64,000 nt of DNA from Ascoidea rubescens DSM 1968. Taxonomy: Eukaryota; Ascomycota; Saccharomycetes; Ascoideales; Ascoideaceae. The translations under genes and the position numbers were made by a program. This document shows positions 9,234-18,445 of this stretch, piece by piece. The stretch's first letter is position 1. Every line of letters starts with the position of its first letter. Below the pieces are notes generated by a model that was not told the DNA's origin, made no database searches, and saw nothing but the letters and a program-made list of their open reading frames with translations. The stretch is taken from the NCBI RefSeq assembly GCF_001661345.1, contig NW_017962916.1, positions 567,369-631,368 of the forward strand, written 5' to 3'.

Positions 9234-9980
9234 ATGATCCTAAAAAAGCCTTTTGAATCAGAAAAAAATCAGGATGCTACAGTCTACATTGGAAATTTGG
9301 ATGAAAAGGTAGATGAGGTTTTGTTGTATGAGCTTGTGTTGCAAGTTGCTCCTATTAAAAGTCTCAACATGCCCAAAGATAGAATTTTGCAAGTTCATCA
9401 AGGTTATGCATTTGTTGAATTGAAATCAGTTAAAGATTCAGAATATGTTGAAAAAATATTGAACGGAATTTTGTTGTATTCGAAACCTATAAAGGTCAAG
9501 AAAACCACAAATCAAACCTCAAGAAAAAACCAAATTGATGTGGGCGCCAAATTATTTATATCAAATTTAGATGAGTTAATTGACGAAAATTACTTAAACC
9601 AGGTTTTCAGTAAATTTGGAAATTTCAGCTCTGATCCAATTATCATAAGAGACTCTAAAACTGGAAAATCTAAAGGTTTTGGATTCTTGAATTTTGATTC
9701 CTTTGAAAGCAGTGATTTAGCCTTGAAAGAGTTAAATAACAAATATCTTATGAATAAAATTGTTTTCATTACCTATGCCTTTAAAAAAGATGGTAAGGGA
9801 GAAAAACATGGTGATGAGGCTGAACGATTATTGGCTGCACAGGCTAAAAAAAATCATTATCAATTAACCAAAAATTCAAATGGTAATAATTTGATTATTA
9901 ATAATTTTAGTAATGTAAACATTAGCAATAAAAATATTTATAATATAAATCATAATCAGAATAATATTGACAGCAATTGA
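9234..9980 (+). CDS. HSH49: U2 snRNP SF3b subunit with two RRMs
   Basis: This is the SF3b4/SF3B49 homologue, a U2 snRNP component that binds Cus1/SF3b145 and helps anchor U2 at the intron branch site in the nucleus. RRM1 (about residues 14-93) has RNP2 VYIGNLDE and RNP1 QGYAFVEL. RRM2 (about 103-182) has LFISNLDE and KGFGFLNF. The segment after RRM2, AFKKDGKGEKHGDEAERLLA, closely follows yeast Hsh49. The 248-residue length compares with 213 in S. cerevisiae; the excess is an Asn-rich C-terminal tail. The ATG at 9234 directly precedes the first RRM. Confidence 0.9.
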   Translation: MILKKPFESEKNQDATVYIGNLDEKVDEVLLYELVLQVAPIKSLNMPKDRILQVHQGYAFVELKSVKDSEYVEKILNGILLYSKPIKVKKTTNQTSRKNQIDVGAKLFISNLDELIDENYLNQVFSKFGNFSSDPIIIRDSKTGKSKGFGFLNFDSFESSDLALKELNNKYLMNKIVFITYAFKKDGKGEKHGDEAERLLAAQAKKNHYQLTKNSNGNNLIINNFSNVNISNKNIYNINHNQNNIDSN

Positions 9981-10091
9981 ATCAATTATTTCAGCTATTT
10001 ATATATTTAGTAAATCTACAAACGTCTATCGGAAATGAAAACAAAATTATTAAAAGCTGCAAAAAAAACTCTATGAAAATAAACTTTTGAA

Positions 10092-10160
10092 AAATTAAAA
10101 ATAAAAATAAAAATAAAAATAAAAATAAAAATAAAAATAAATATAAAAATAAAAAAATAA
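10092..10160. repeat. (AAAAAT)n microsatellite
   Basis: About ten near-perfect AAAAAT units lie in the 286-bp gap between the convergent HSH49 and PMC1 genes. The A-rich strand is plus. It is a simple repeat with nothing else visible around it. Confidence 0.9.
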
Positions 10161-10266
10161 AGAAATGGAAATGAAAAAATATTATAAAAGAAAAAGAAAA
10201 AAAAAATTGAATTGAATTGAATTTAGATTTTAAAACTTTTTAAATTTATTAATTTATCAAACTATT

Positions 10267-13200
10267 CTAATTGACGGCGGTTGTTGCTGAAATGTCACTT
10301 GGACTTATACTATTTTTAGTTGAAGAAGATGACTGATTGCCAGGTTTTGAAGGCAATCCAAGATGTCCATTTTCTTCAAAGAATCCCTTTTCTTCATCTT
10401 TATTGCATATACATGTATTATCTGACAATGCTGAATTTTTTCTTTTTCTTGTGAATTTCAACCCAAATATGCTTCTTTCTTGTTCTGTTTCGTCTTTACC
10501 TAATTCTTTATTATTATTACTAGCTTCAAGATCTTTAGTATTATTGAGGTCATCATAATTTTTTCTATTTTTGCTTCTAGGTGATTTCTTACTTTTTCTA
10601 ATAAAATCAAATGACAAAAAATAAACGGTCCACTTGAATAATCTTGATGGGAAAATCTTCATAACCCATTCATCAGGAATTATTCTAATAATAACACCTG
10701 CTGGTAAAGACAACATACCACAAATAATTGCTGTGCCCCACATTGCACCAGTTTGATCAGTAACTGAAAATGCTGTACCGCCAACAAACATGATTAAAAC
10801 TTGAATACCAGCAATCAATACTGCAATGGCAAGGAAATAGTAGTTTCTAAACAAGTCTTGGAAAAAATTTAAATTTCTCATAGTAATTCTGTCTCTCACT
10901 CTCTTAATACCATCTGCTTCATTCAATTTTCTAGTGACAAATAATTTCCATAATTGAAGCCACACAAATGTATTGAATGTCATTGCATGCAATTGTTGTT
11001 TTTGATATCCAGTTGCTTCTCCATCAAAGAATATTCTTTCACCACAAAAGTGCAAAACAAATGTAACAATTAATTGAGTGCAAGATTGACCAAGAATCAT
11101 TTTCCACGTTGAAACAGCAATTAATGGTGCTTTTCTTCCATCCGGTCTAGTTTCTAAAATGTGATCATCAGGTTTGTCGGTTGCTAAAGCTAGAGCAGCA
11201 AATGTATCCATAATCAAATTAACCCATAATAATTGAACAGGGGTTAAAACAGATTCATTATCCGATGATGCAACTGCTGAAACAAATGTTAATACAACTG
11301 CAGTAATATTGACAGTCAATTGAAATTGAAGAAATTTTTTGATTGAAACTGAAACACATCTACCCCATTTAATAGCCTTAACTATTGCACTGAAATCGTC
11401 TGTCATTAAAATAATATCTGATGCTTCTCTTGCAACTTCAGTACCAGAAATACCCATGGAAAAACCAACATCGGCTAATCTTAAAGCAGGGGCATCATTT
11501 GTACCATCACCAGTGACTGCAACCACTTCTTTCATTTCTTTCAAATTTTCAACTAAAATTCTTTTGTCTTCTGGAGAAGATCTGGCCAAAACTTTCAAAA
11601 TAGGAATGATTCTTTTAATTTCTTCCTTGGGCAATTTTCTAAAGGTAGGACCTTCCATACAAGAATTTGGATTTCTCAAAAGGGCAGGTGTTAGTATTCC
11701 ACAGCCTAAAGCAATGGATCTAGCAGTCATAATATTATCACCTGTAACCATTCTTACAGTTACACCTGCAGCTTCACATTGAGTAATAGCATCGGCAACC
11801 CCCTCTCTTAATGGATCATGAATACCAACTAAACCATCAAAAACTAAGGAGCTTAGTTTATTGTCAAATTTATCGTCTTCACCGGCAACAACAATTGTTG
11901 GAACATTTTCGAATGGTGATTTATCATAAAGATTATTATCCACAACAAGACTTTCAAAAAATAGATCGGGATCAATTTCAGTTCGAGCTTCATTTAATAC
12001 GTTAGGAGATGGGGGCCAGCTTTCAAAATCTTTATGAGCTAAGGAAATGGTTCTTAAGGCATTATCTGCATAAAATTCAATTTTTTTGTTCATCAAAGAG
12101 AGAGATTCTTCATCAAAGAAATCTAGAGCATCATTTTCATTTTTATAATAAAACCCACACTTGGACAAAACAATTTCAGAAGCACCTTTGATATAGAATG
12201 TAAAATTACCTGAATCATTTTCAACTACAAGAGCTGACCATTTTCTAAAACTTTCGAATGGAATGACTTGGACAATTCGTTTAATGTTTAGTTGAGTGGT
12301 ATTTTTTCTTAAAAAGTCCAAGCTTTTTGAGTCATCCATATCAAACAAATCTTCGGCCAAATACATTAAAGCAATTTCAGTTTTGGAACCGTTATATTTT
12401 TCAGAATTTTCAGCAAAAACAAGTTCCGATTTTTTTTTAAATAGCCTAAAACGTTTTGATTTTTTAGGTGAGATACTGATAAGATTGGCAGGTTCTAAAT
12501 TTCTAAAAGCAGAAGAATTCAAAGTAATGTTGGAGAGCAAATAATTTTTGAGTTTGGAGGATAAATTTTGTTTTATATCATTTGATGTGTTGAGAACTGG
12601 TTGATTTGATTGATGTTTTTCTTCAATGGCATCGTCAAAAATGATTTTATCATTTACAACATGATGGGTACCGGTGTTGTTAAATTCTAGGCCACCAAAA
12701 ACCCCTCTGACAACTCTCATTCTATTTTCGGTCAAAGTACCAGTTTTATCGGAACAAACAGCAGTGGCACCACCCATTGTTTCGCAAGCTTTTAAAATAC
12801 GAACTAGGTTACCATCTTTTGCCATTCTTGTGGTGGCAAAGGCCAAAGCTAAAGTGACAGCTAAGGGCAAACCTTCGGGGACAGCAACAACAATTAAGGC
12901 AACAGCAGTGATAAAGATATCCAAAACTTTTGTACCCTTTTCAGTTCCAGGCAATTCATGATATTTTCCGCCAGAAGGCAATTCTGAGCAAAATTTGAGA
13001 ATTAAAACTAGGAATAAGATACAACCACCGATAATGGCAAATTTGTTGATTCCGTTTGCCAAATGGTCTAATCTCACAGTCATTGGAGTTGGATCAGGTT
13101 CGACTTTAAGGGACATCATTGCTTTTCCATGCATTGAATTTGGGCCAACGGCGGTAACGACAGCATCACCTAAACCAGAGATCAATTTTGTGCCAGAAAT

Positions 13201-14043
13201 CATAAAGGGATCCAAAACTCTTTTTTCGTAGCCAATATCAGCGGTTGAATTTGAAAATTCTTTATTGTATTTTTCGAGGGCGGGAGCTAGAGAGACTTTT
13301 TTGATGGTTTGGGATTCACCAGTAATGTTTGATTCATCACATTCACATTTTCCGTCTACAAGAATGGAATCAGCAGGGACAACATCACCGGTCTGCAATT
13401 TGATTAAGTCACCAACGACGATGTTGTGGATGGAAATGTAGCATTCAATACCATTTCTATTGACAATAATATCACGATCTTCTTTTTTGGAGTTTAGTTT
13501 TGCAAATTGTCTTTCTTTTTGGAAGTCATTTGCGGCACTAACTAAAACAACAACGGCGACAGCGACTAGAATTGCAACACCTTCAACCCATTCGACTTGG
13601 GGAATTTTTTTTCCTTGAGCATCGAGTTCGGGGTCTTCACCAAAGGTTTCATACAAACCTAGGGATAAAGAGATAACAGCAGCAATGGTTAAAATGATCA
13701 TAATTTTATCCTGAAGAGCAATCCAGCATAAGGTGAAGAATGATTTTGGAGGAGTGACGGGGATTTTGTTTTGGCCATATCTTGATATTCTTTGGTCTAA
13801 TAGAGATGAAGAAGATAGTTCTTCTGACGATAGACCATTTTTAGGATCAGTTTTCAAATTGTTGAAAAAGTCGTAAATTGTCTTTCCATTCAAAAGCTGT
13901 ATAAATTTTAATATTGATTTTGGATCGTGAAGAGAGCTAAGATGTTCAGCAGAATAAGGCAAGAAATCATCTGGATAGGAAGGGCTGTTTTCTATATCTG
14001 ATGGAGAATCCAGGGGAGCAACATTTTTGTGCAGTGAAGGCAT
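10267..14043 (-). CDS. PMC1: Vacuolar P-type Ca2+-ATPase (PMCA type)
   Basis: This P2B-type ATPase pumps Ca2+ from cytosol into the vacuole. Its 1258 residues show TGES (about 241-244), the transmembrane-4 PEGLP motif (389-393), the phosphorylation loop SDKTGTLTEN with Asp432, MVTGDN, and the hinge GDGTNDAPALR. Membrane spans cluster near residues 105-175, 335-400 and in the last third. A poorly conserved Lys/Ser-rich insertion sits at about 470-560, and a polar tail of about 140 residues follows the last span. Vertebrate PMCA pumps carry a calmodulin-binding C-terminal domain; I see no clear equivalent. S. cerevisiae Pmc1 is 1173 residues. I found no in-frame CTG in the parts scanned. The gene is convergent with HSH49. 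Confidence 0.95.
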   Translation of the reverse strand: MPSLHKNVAPLDSPSDIENSPSYPDDFLPYSAEHLSSLHDPKSILKFIQLLNGKTIYDFFNNLKTDPKNGLSSEELSSSSLLDQRISRYGQNKIPVTPPKSFFTLCWIALQDKIMIILTIAAVISLSLGLYETFGEDPELDAQGKKIPQVEWVEGVAILVAVAVVVLVSAANDFQKERQFAKLNSKKEDRDIIVNRNGIECYISIHNIVVGDLIKLQTGDVVPADSILVDGKCECDESNITGESQTIKKVSLAPALEKYNKEFSNSTADIGYEKRVLDPFMISGTKLISGLGDAVVTAVGPNSMHGKAMMSLKVEPDPTPMTVRLDHLANGINKFAIIGGCILFLVLILKFCSELPSGGKYHELPGTEKGTKVLDIFITAVALIVVAVPEGLPLAVTLALAFATTRMAKDGNLVRILKACETMGGATAVCSDKTGTLTENRMRVVRGVFGGLEFNNTGTHHVVNDKIIFDDAIEEKHQSNQPVLNTSNDIKQNLSSKLKNYLLSNITLNSSAFRNLEPANLISISPKKSKRFRLFKKKSELVFAENSEKYNGSKTEIALMYLAEDLFDMDDSKSLDFLRKNTTQLNIKRIVQVIPFESFRKWSALVVENDSGNFTFYIKGASEIVLSKCGFYYKNENDALDFFDEESLSLMNKKIEFYADNALRTISLAHKDFESWPPSPNVLNEARTEIDPDLFFESLVVDNNLYDKSPFENVPTIVVAGEDDKFDNKLSSLVFDGLVGIHDPLREGVADAITQCEAAGVTVRMVTGDNIMTARSIALGCGILTPALLRNPNSCMEGPTFRKLPKEEIKRIIPILKVLARSSPEDKRILVENLKEMKEVVAVTGDGTNDAPALRLADVGFSMGISGTEVAREASDIILMTDDFSAIVKAIKWGRCVSVSIKKFLQFQLTVNITAVVLTFVSAVASSDNESVLTPVQLLWVNLIMDTFAALALATDKPDDHILETRPDGRKAPLIAVSTWKMILGQSCTQLIVTFVLHFCGERIFFDGEATGYQKQQLHAMTFNTFVWLQLWKLFVTRKLNEADGIKRVRDRITMRNLNFFQDLFRNYYFLAIAVLIAGIQVLIMFVGGTAFSVTDQTGAMWGTAIICGMLSLPAGVIIRIIPDEWVMKIFPSRLFKWTVYFLSFDFIRKSKKSPRSKNRKNYDDLNNTKDLEASNNNKELGKDETEQERSIFGLKFTRKRKNSALSDNTCICNKDEEKGFFEENGHLGLPSKPGNQSSSSTKNSISPSDISATTAVN

Positions 14044-14715
14044 TATATTGTATAATGTAGTTTATATTCACTGCTGTAAGATATTAAATGGAGAAATATC
14101 TTAGTGAATAATAATTCAAATGTTATTGGAAATAAGGGAGAGAAAAGACTGTTGAGATTGGACTGGATTGGCTTGGAGTGAGTGAGTGGTGGAAAATATA
14201 AATTGATATTTTTCAGTTGCCAAAAAGTTGGAGAGCTGTCTGGTTGAAATGAGTAAAGTTAAAAAGTATCCAAAAAAACGAAGTAGTGTGTGGTTTGGAA
14301 ACTAGAAGGGTGAAAATGAATACAATAAAATAGACTTGTAATATTCCTAGATTATAGTATATTGAGACTGAAGTAAGAAGACCATTCTTTCGTTTTTTCC
14401 AGTTTATTATATACAAAAAGCGATCAGTGGAAGAATAAAAAAATAAAAGCTGAGCGAAGTAGACCCCCGCTGAAGTGGGTCAGGCCGAATAGGAAAGTTA
14501 AAAGAGCTATAGCCTTATGAGGCCCACTGTTTCTAACCCCAGTGAATGAAATGCTGTTGATTGATAGCCTAATTTGTTGCGCTGTTGATAATGCAAAGCG
14601 ATTAGTGAATTAGATTCATATATATTTGTTGGGTGGCCAGAATAATGAAACAATACCGATGAAATCAGTGATGGAGCTCATGAAAAACAATGAACAACAG
14701 TTCTTGAAATTAAGA
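14044..14715. other. PMC1 upstream region with a possible structured RNA
   Basis: This is a gene-free stretch upstream of PMC1. The left half is AT-rich and probably promoter. From about 14455 to 14535 the sequence is GC-richer and can fold: GTGGG (14475-14479) with CCCAC (14523-14527), AGGC with GCCT inside, and a competing GCCT-TATG-AGGC hairpin; GACCC/GGGTC can also pair. It matches no tRNA, snRNA, SRP or RNase P landmark that I know. Confidence 0.35.
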
Positions 14716-14997
14716 TCATTTACAGGATGATACAAAAAGGAAAAATATAAGTAAAATCAGCCTTGAATTTTGTAGGGGAAGCAACCTCAACTCATTTCTC
14801 AGCCAAAAAAAAGCAGAAGTTATGACAGAAATTGTGACTGCAAATAAAACAGAAAGGGAGGATAATTGTAGATCGATGATATAACCAGAGATAGCAAGTG
14901 ATGCCAGAAACACATAACAGACCATTGAAGAACAAATACAGACACCAATAAGGTTAAACCCACCAGAAAATAGGACAAGAATAGGATAATCAGCCAT
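14716..14997 (-). CDS. Possible small hydrophobic membrane protein (93 aa)
   Basis: An ATG-initiated frame of 93 residues is strongly hydrophobic, with three to four possible membrane spans (roughly 6-24, 26-44, 46-68, 78-92). I recognise no family. In its favour, a GC-rich block with three E-boxes lies about 480 bp upstream, in a promoter-like position, with no other gene to serve on that side. Against it, a second frame in the same DNA is equally hydrophobic, as expected of T-rich sequence, and it contains two CTG codons. Confidence 0.25.
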   Translation of the reverse strand: MADYPILVLFSGGFNLIGVCICSSMVCYVFLASLAISGYIIDLQLSSLSVLFAVTISVITSAFFWLRNELRLLPLQNSRLILLIFFLFVSSCK

Positions 14998-15099
14998 TTT
15001 GATATCGTGCTAAATTCCTGTGGTTTAGTTTCAAACCCAAACAACGATTATGAGCTGCTGGAGCAGAGAATAGCAGTCGCTATTTGGGCTATTGAAACT

Positions 15100-15515
15100 A
15101 TTTTGTGCTCAACCCCGAGGGCTGCTTATCTCCAGCTCCAACTGGTGCCGAAGATTTCCTCTCTCAGCGGCACCGTCGGCACGCACGTGAGCTGCCAGCT
15201 TTTTCCCTGCTGTGCGGACAGCAACGTCACATGTCGTCTGCGTGCAAACGGGAGAGCGCTGCAGTGCGCGAACAGGGGGGATCTCGTCGAGGTGGCTATG
15301 CCAAACCCGAAAGGCGTGTGTTCAACAGCTTCAAGCATAATACGAAAATCTGCATAGGCACTACGCGCAGACCCATCTGAACCCATTCCGGTGGACCCTT
15401 TGGGAACCACTGGAACTTGCTGGGCATTCTTGTTTATGCTTCGACAGTGAATTGTAATAAAATACTATGAATTAGGCACGTGCCTGTGTCTCACGTGAAA
15501 GTGCTCACGTGCCAC
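15100..15515. promoter_or_regulatory. GC-rich island with three evenly spaced CACGTG boxes
   Basis: By eye this block is much richer in G and C than its surroundings, and all the frames crossing it look like chance. Its right end has CACGTG at 15477-15482, 15492-15497 and 15506-15511, spaced 15 and 14 bp, ending 8 bp before the FMP41 stop codon. In yeasts CACGTG is bound by Cbf1 or Pho4-type bHLH factors. The cluster lies past the end of FMP41, so it most likely serves a leftward gene or a non-coding transcript. Confidence 0.5.
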
Positions 15516-15518
15516 TGC

Positions 15519-16220
15519 TCACGCGAGGAATTCGTAGGGGCCCTCTTTGGCGCGCACGTCGAGCGAGAGAACGCTTTCTGCGATGTCCGCGCCCTCGTAG
15601 ACAATTTTGCCGCTGAGACGGTCCCCCACTGCAACGGAGCCAATGCCCTTGGGTGTGCCAGTGAGAATCAAGTCGCCCTTTTCCAACGTCATTATTGACG
15701 ACATTTCGCTCATGATCTTGTTGATTCTGGTGATCATCAACTCAACATAATCGTCCTGCTTGGTTTCGCCATTAATCTCAAAATGGAGCCTGGCTTTGTA
15801 TGGATCTGGGATTTTTTCCTTGGGGATGAACGAACTTAATGGGCAAAACGTATCAAATCCTTTGGAGATAGACCATGGGAGTCCCTTTTTCTTTGCCTCG
15901 TCTTGAACATTTTTTGCTGTAAAATCAATTGCCAAAGCATATCCTTTAATTGAATCTAATGCATCTTGATCACTGAAATTATTTGGATCGATATTTTTCA
16001 ACGTTTTTCCCATAACCACCACCAACTCAATTTCATGGTTAACAACAACTCCCTTTGGAATCAAAACCGGCCCTTCATTTGGAAGCAAAATAGATGATGA
16101 TGGCTTTAAAAAATAAAATGGCTGAACATTTTTCAACGATGACAATTCTGAATATTGATTAACATAATTTCTACCAATACAAAGGATTTTTCCTGCTTGT
16201 CTAGCGTAGTTAACTGACAT
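15519..16220 (-). CDS. FMP41: Fumarylacetoacetate hydrolase family protein (FAHD1-like)
   Basis: The single-domain FAH fold fills all 233 residues. It begins GKILCIGRNY, has the metal-site strand NHEIELVVVMGK, then GYALAIDFTAKNVQDEAKKK, PWSISKGFD and the closing LILTGTPKGIG segment, all typical of FAHD1/YcgM proteins. Mammalian FAHD1 acts as an acylpyruvase and oxaloacetate decarboxylase in mitochondria, and yeast Fmp41 was found in the mitochondrial proteome. The N-terminus here is short and has no clear presequence. The ATG at 16220 sits immediately before the domain. The gene ends 8 bp from an E-box cluster, so promoter DNA of another unit abuts its 3' end. Confidence 0.88.
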   Translation of the reverse strand: MSVNYARQAGKILCIGRNYVNQYSELSSLKNVQPFYFLKPSSSILLPNEGPVLIPKGVVVNHEIELVVVMGKTLKNIDPNNFSDQDALDSIKGYALAIDFTAKNVQDEAKKKGLPWSISKGFDTFCPLSSFIPKEKIPDPYKARLHFEINGETKQDDYVELMITRINKIMSEMSSIMTLEKGDLILTGTPKGIGSVAVGDRLSGKIVYEGADIAESVLSLDVRAKEGPYEFLA

Positions 16221-17439
16221 TTTCCGATCTTCTTTATTTTATTTCTCAATATAATAATATAATAATATAATAATATAATAATATAATAATATAATAATAT
16301 AATAATATAATAATATAATATAATTAAATTAAATTAAATTAAATTAATTACAATCGTTGCCAAAATATAACGAAAATACCCTTAATATTAACAAATATAT
16401 TGTCTTTTGTCTTTTTACTGTACATTTTCCATTCATTATATAATATTTAAACTATTCAACATACTGGCTTTCTCCATTTTGTTTTTCTTTATTTTTCATT
16501 TTCTGTTAATTCTTCTTTTTATCCCATTCAAATTTCCCTTTCCATCTCAATCTCGGCAATCTTCCTCTGCTTTTGCGTTTCGCACTCCTACGCTTTTCTT
16601 CCTTTCCATCAACTTTTGACATCAACGATAAACAAATCAATCAATCTCATTCCACCTGATTTATTCAATACAAATTTACAGCCAATCAAATTCACTTTTT
16701 AATAATTTCAAAATAAACAAATAAACAAATAAACAAGTAAATGAATATATATACAACTGGATATATCTTATGTTTTAACCACAAATAATCATACATCAAC
16801 AAATAAATAAAAATAAATCAATAAATAAATAAATGAAAATTTATACTAATTTTATTCAAACTAATAAATAACCACACATTTCCCATTCTCCCTACCATCC
16901 CTTAATCATTACCTAAACATCTTCCTTGTATTAAACTATGAGTGTGTGATGTCTACTACCAGTCCTATTCTAATTAGGGCTGATTTATCTATGACTACCC
17001 TACTTAGGGCTACTTTAATCATGGCTATAATTACTATTTCGTTATTTCACTTTAATTGCCTTGCTTTGAATACACCCTAAAAAAGAAACAATTTATTGCT
17101 ACTATAATGTTCTATCTGATCTTTCCCATTTAATCCTATAAAAAATAAAAGAAAAAAGTGATATTCTACATTTCACTACTTTTCATTTTCTAATTGCTCA
17201 TTCAAAATCTTTAATTTCATTCAATTCAATTCAATTCAATTCAAAAAAACAAGAGGAAAGGAAAGAAAATAAAATAAAAGAAAATAAAAGAAAGAAAAAT
17301 AAAAAAAAAAAAGCTGTTCATGATTTGCATTAAAATGATATTATTATTAATATATTAATAATTAATAACATTACTCCAATCCAGATAATAAAGGTCTTGT
17401 AACACAAATAATAATATTCATCACATTCAAATCACAATA
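16221..17439. other. 1.2-kb AT-rich intergenic region with microsatellites
   Basis: I see no gene here. The left part is the FMP41 promoter with a long period-8 ATAATAAT tract (about 16249-16322) followed by TTAAA repeats. The remainder is low-complexity AT-rich DNA with short TTCAA and AAAAT runs. Confidence 0.7.
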
Positions 17440-17881
17440 TTATCCTCTAAATAAATAAGCCAATAATTTACCCAAACTCGCCTGCAGATATATCAAGCCT
17501 TCTCCAAGATTAAATACAGTTTTCATGTCTTGATTGTGCATTACACCGCATTTATCCTTTGATCCAGCATCCAGCAACAAAAATAAATAGAAAAACTTCA
17601 ACCACTGACCAATCAAATTCAATAGCAACATATCTGAACCTGACCACTCAACTTTATTACAAAAATTCCAAAGCAAATCAGGGAAGTGGGACCCTAGCTT
17701 TCAATTGGACAAAATCTTCTTTTGTACCCAATATTCTCTCACCGTTTTTCAAACATTGTTCCAACTTTCTATTGCTCTCTGTTTTAGAACAATGTTTTGC
17801 CAACTGAAAAAAAAAAAGAATCAAAGCAAGCACTACTGGTTTAATTCTAAAAACATGATTATGGATATCTTGTTTTCTTTT
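17440..17881 (-). pseudogene. Unidentified coding remnant, or 3' exons of a spliced gene
   Basis: Two overlapping minus-strand frames look coding. One (17881-17678) reads SKTESNRKLEQCLKNGERIL and GTKEDFVQLKARVPLP before TGA. The other (about 17693-17440) reads PDLLWNFCNKVEWSGSDM, LIGQWLKFFYLFLLLD and NLGEGLIYLQASLGKLLAYL to a TAA. The passage from one to the other suggests a frameshift within a former gene. A T-rich run ending CAG lies within the first frame (about 17809-17822) and could be a 3' splice site. A small ATG exon with a GTATGT donor exists at 18289-18248, but no good branch site is seen. The helix-rich pattern is faintly PEX11-like; I do not claim that identity. Confidence 0.35.
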
Positions 17882-18062
17882 TTATTGACTGTTGGAAATT
17901 TCGATAAAGTCAAAAAAGCGAGAAAAGAAGTTTCCTTAAAAGTATTTTACCGACATGTATGATCTGCCCATATAATTATTTATCCTAATTCCTAATATTA
18001 TTAACCCTAAAACATTAAAATGGCTTAACCTAACTTGGATAAGCTTAACTTTACAACCCCTT

Positions 18063-18106
18063 TCTGGAGAAAATCTGGAGAAAATCTGGAGAAAATCTGG
18101 AGAAAT
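18063..18106. repeat. Short tandem repeat, 11-bp unit TCTGGAGAAAA
   Basis: About four copies of TCTGGAGAAAA stand in tandem in the gap left of JEN1, with the last unit degenerate. No role is evident. Confidence 0.85.
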
Positions 18107-18445
18107 TCTGAATCAACCTATTTCATTTGTTTTATTGCTCCCAATTGCTCAATATTATCTTGAATTTTAAATGCTAAATTTTTATTGCCTTTCTTCATTG
18201 GAAATTATCTTTTAGACCATCAATGTTAAATCAGGGAAAGAACATACCTTTTTTAGTAGTTTTAGTACCACAGAATATGCGATTCGCATTGAATGTTTAT
18301 CATAAGAAAAAAAATCATTTAAATTGATTGAATTCTCTTTATTTTTTCCTATTTTTTTTTTAAATAGATAAATCATATTCTTGATCATAATTTTTCAAAT
18401 TCAAAATAAAAACACAATTTATGACAATCATTTGTGTCTGAAAAA

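Noticed and set aside
14455-14535. tRNA or SRP RNA in the PMC1 upstream region
   Set aside because: No acceptor-stem pairing with a TTCRA T-loop, and no SRP domain IV GGAA/AGCAG layout. Only generic stems remain.
15007-15410. GC-rich open frames on both strands
   Set aside because: Three frames are open at once simply because stop codons are rare in GC-rich DNA. No conserved content, and the block reads as regulatory.
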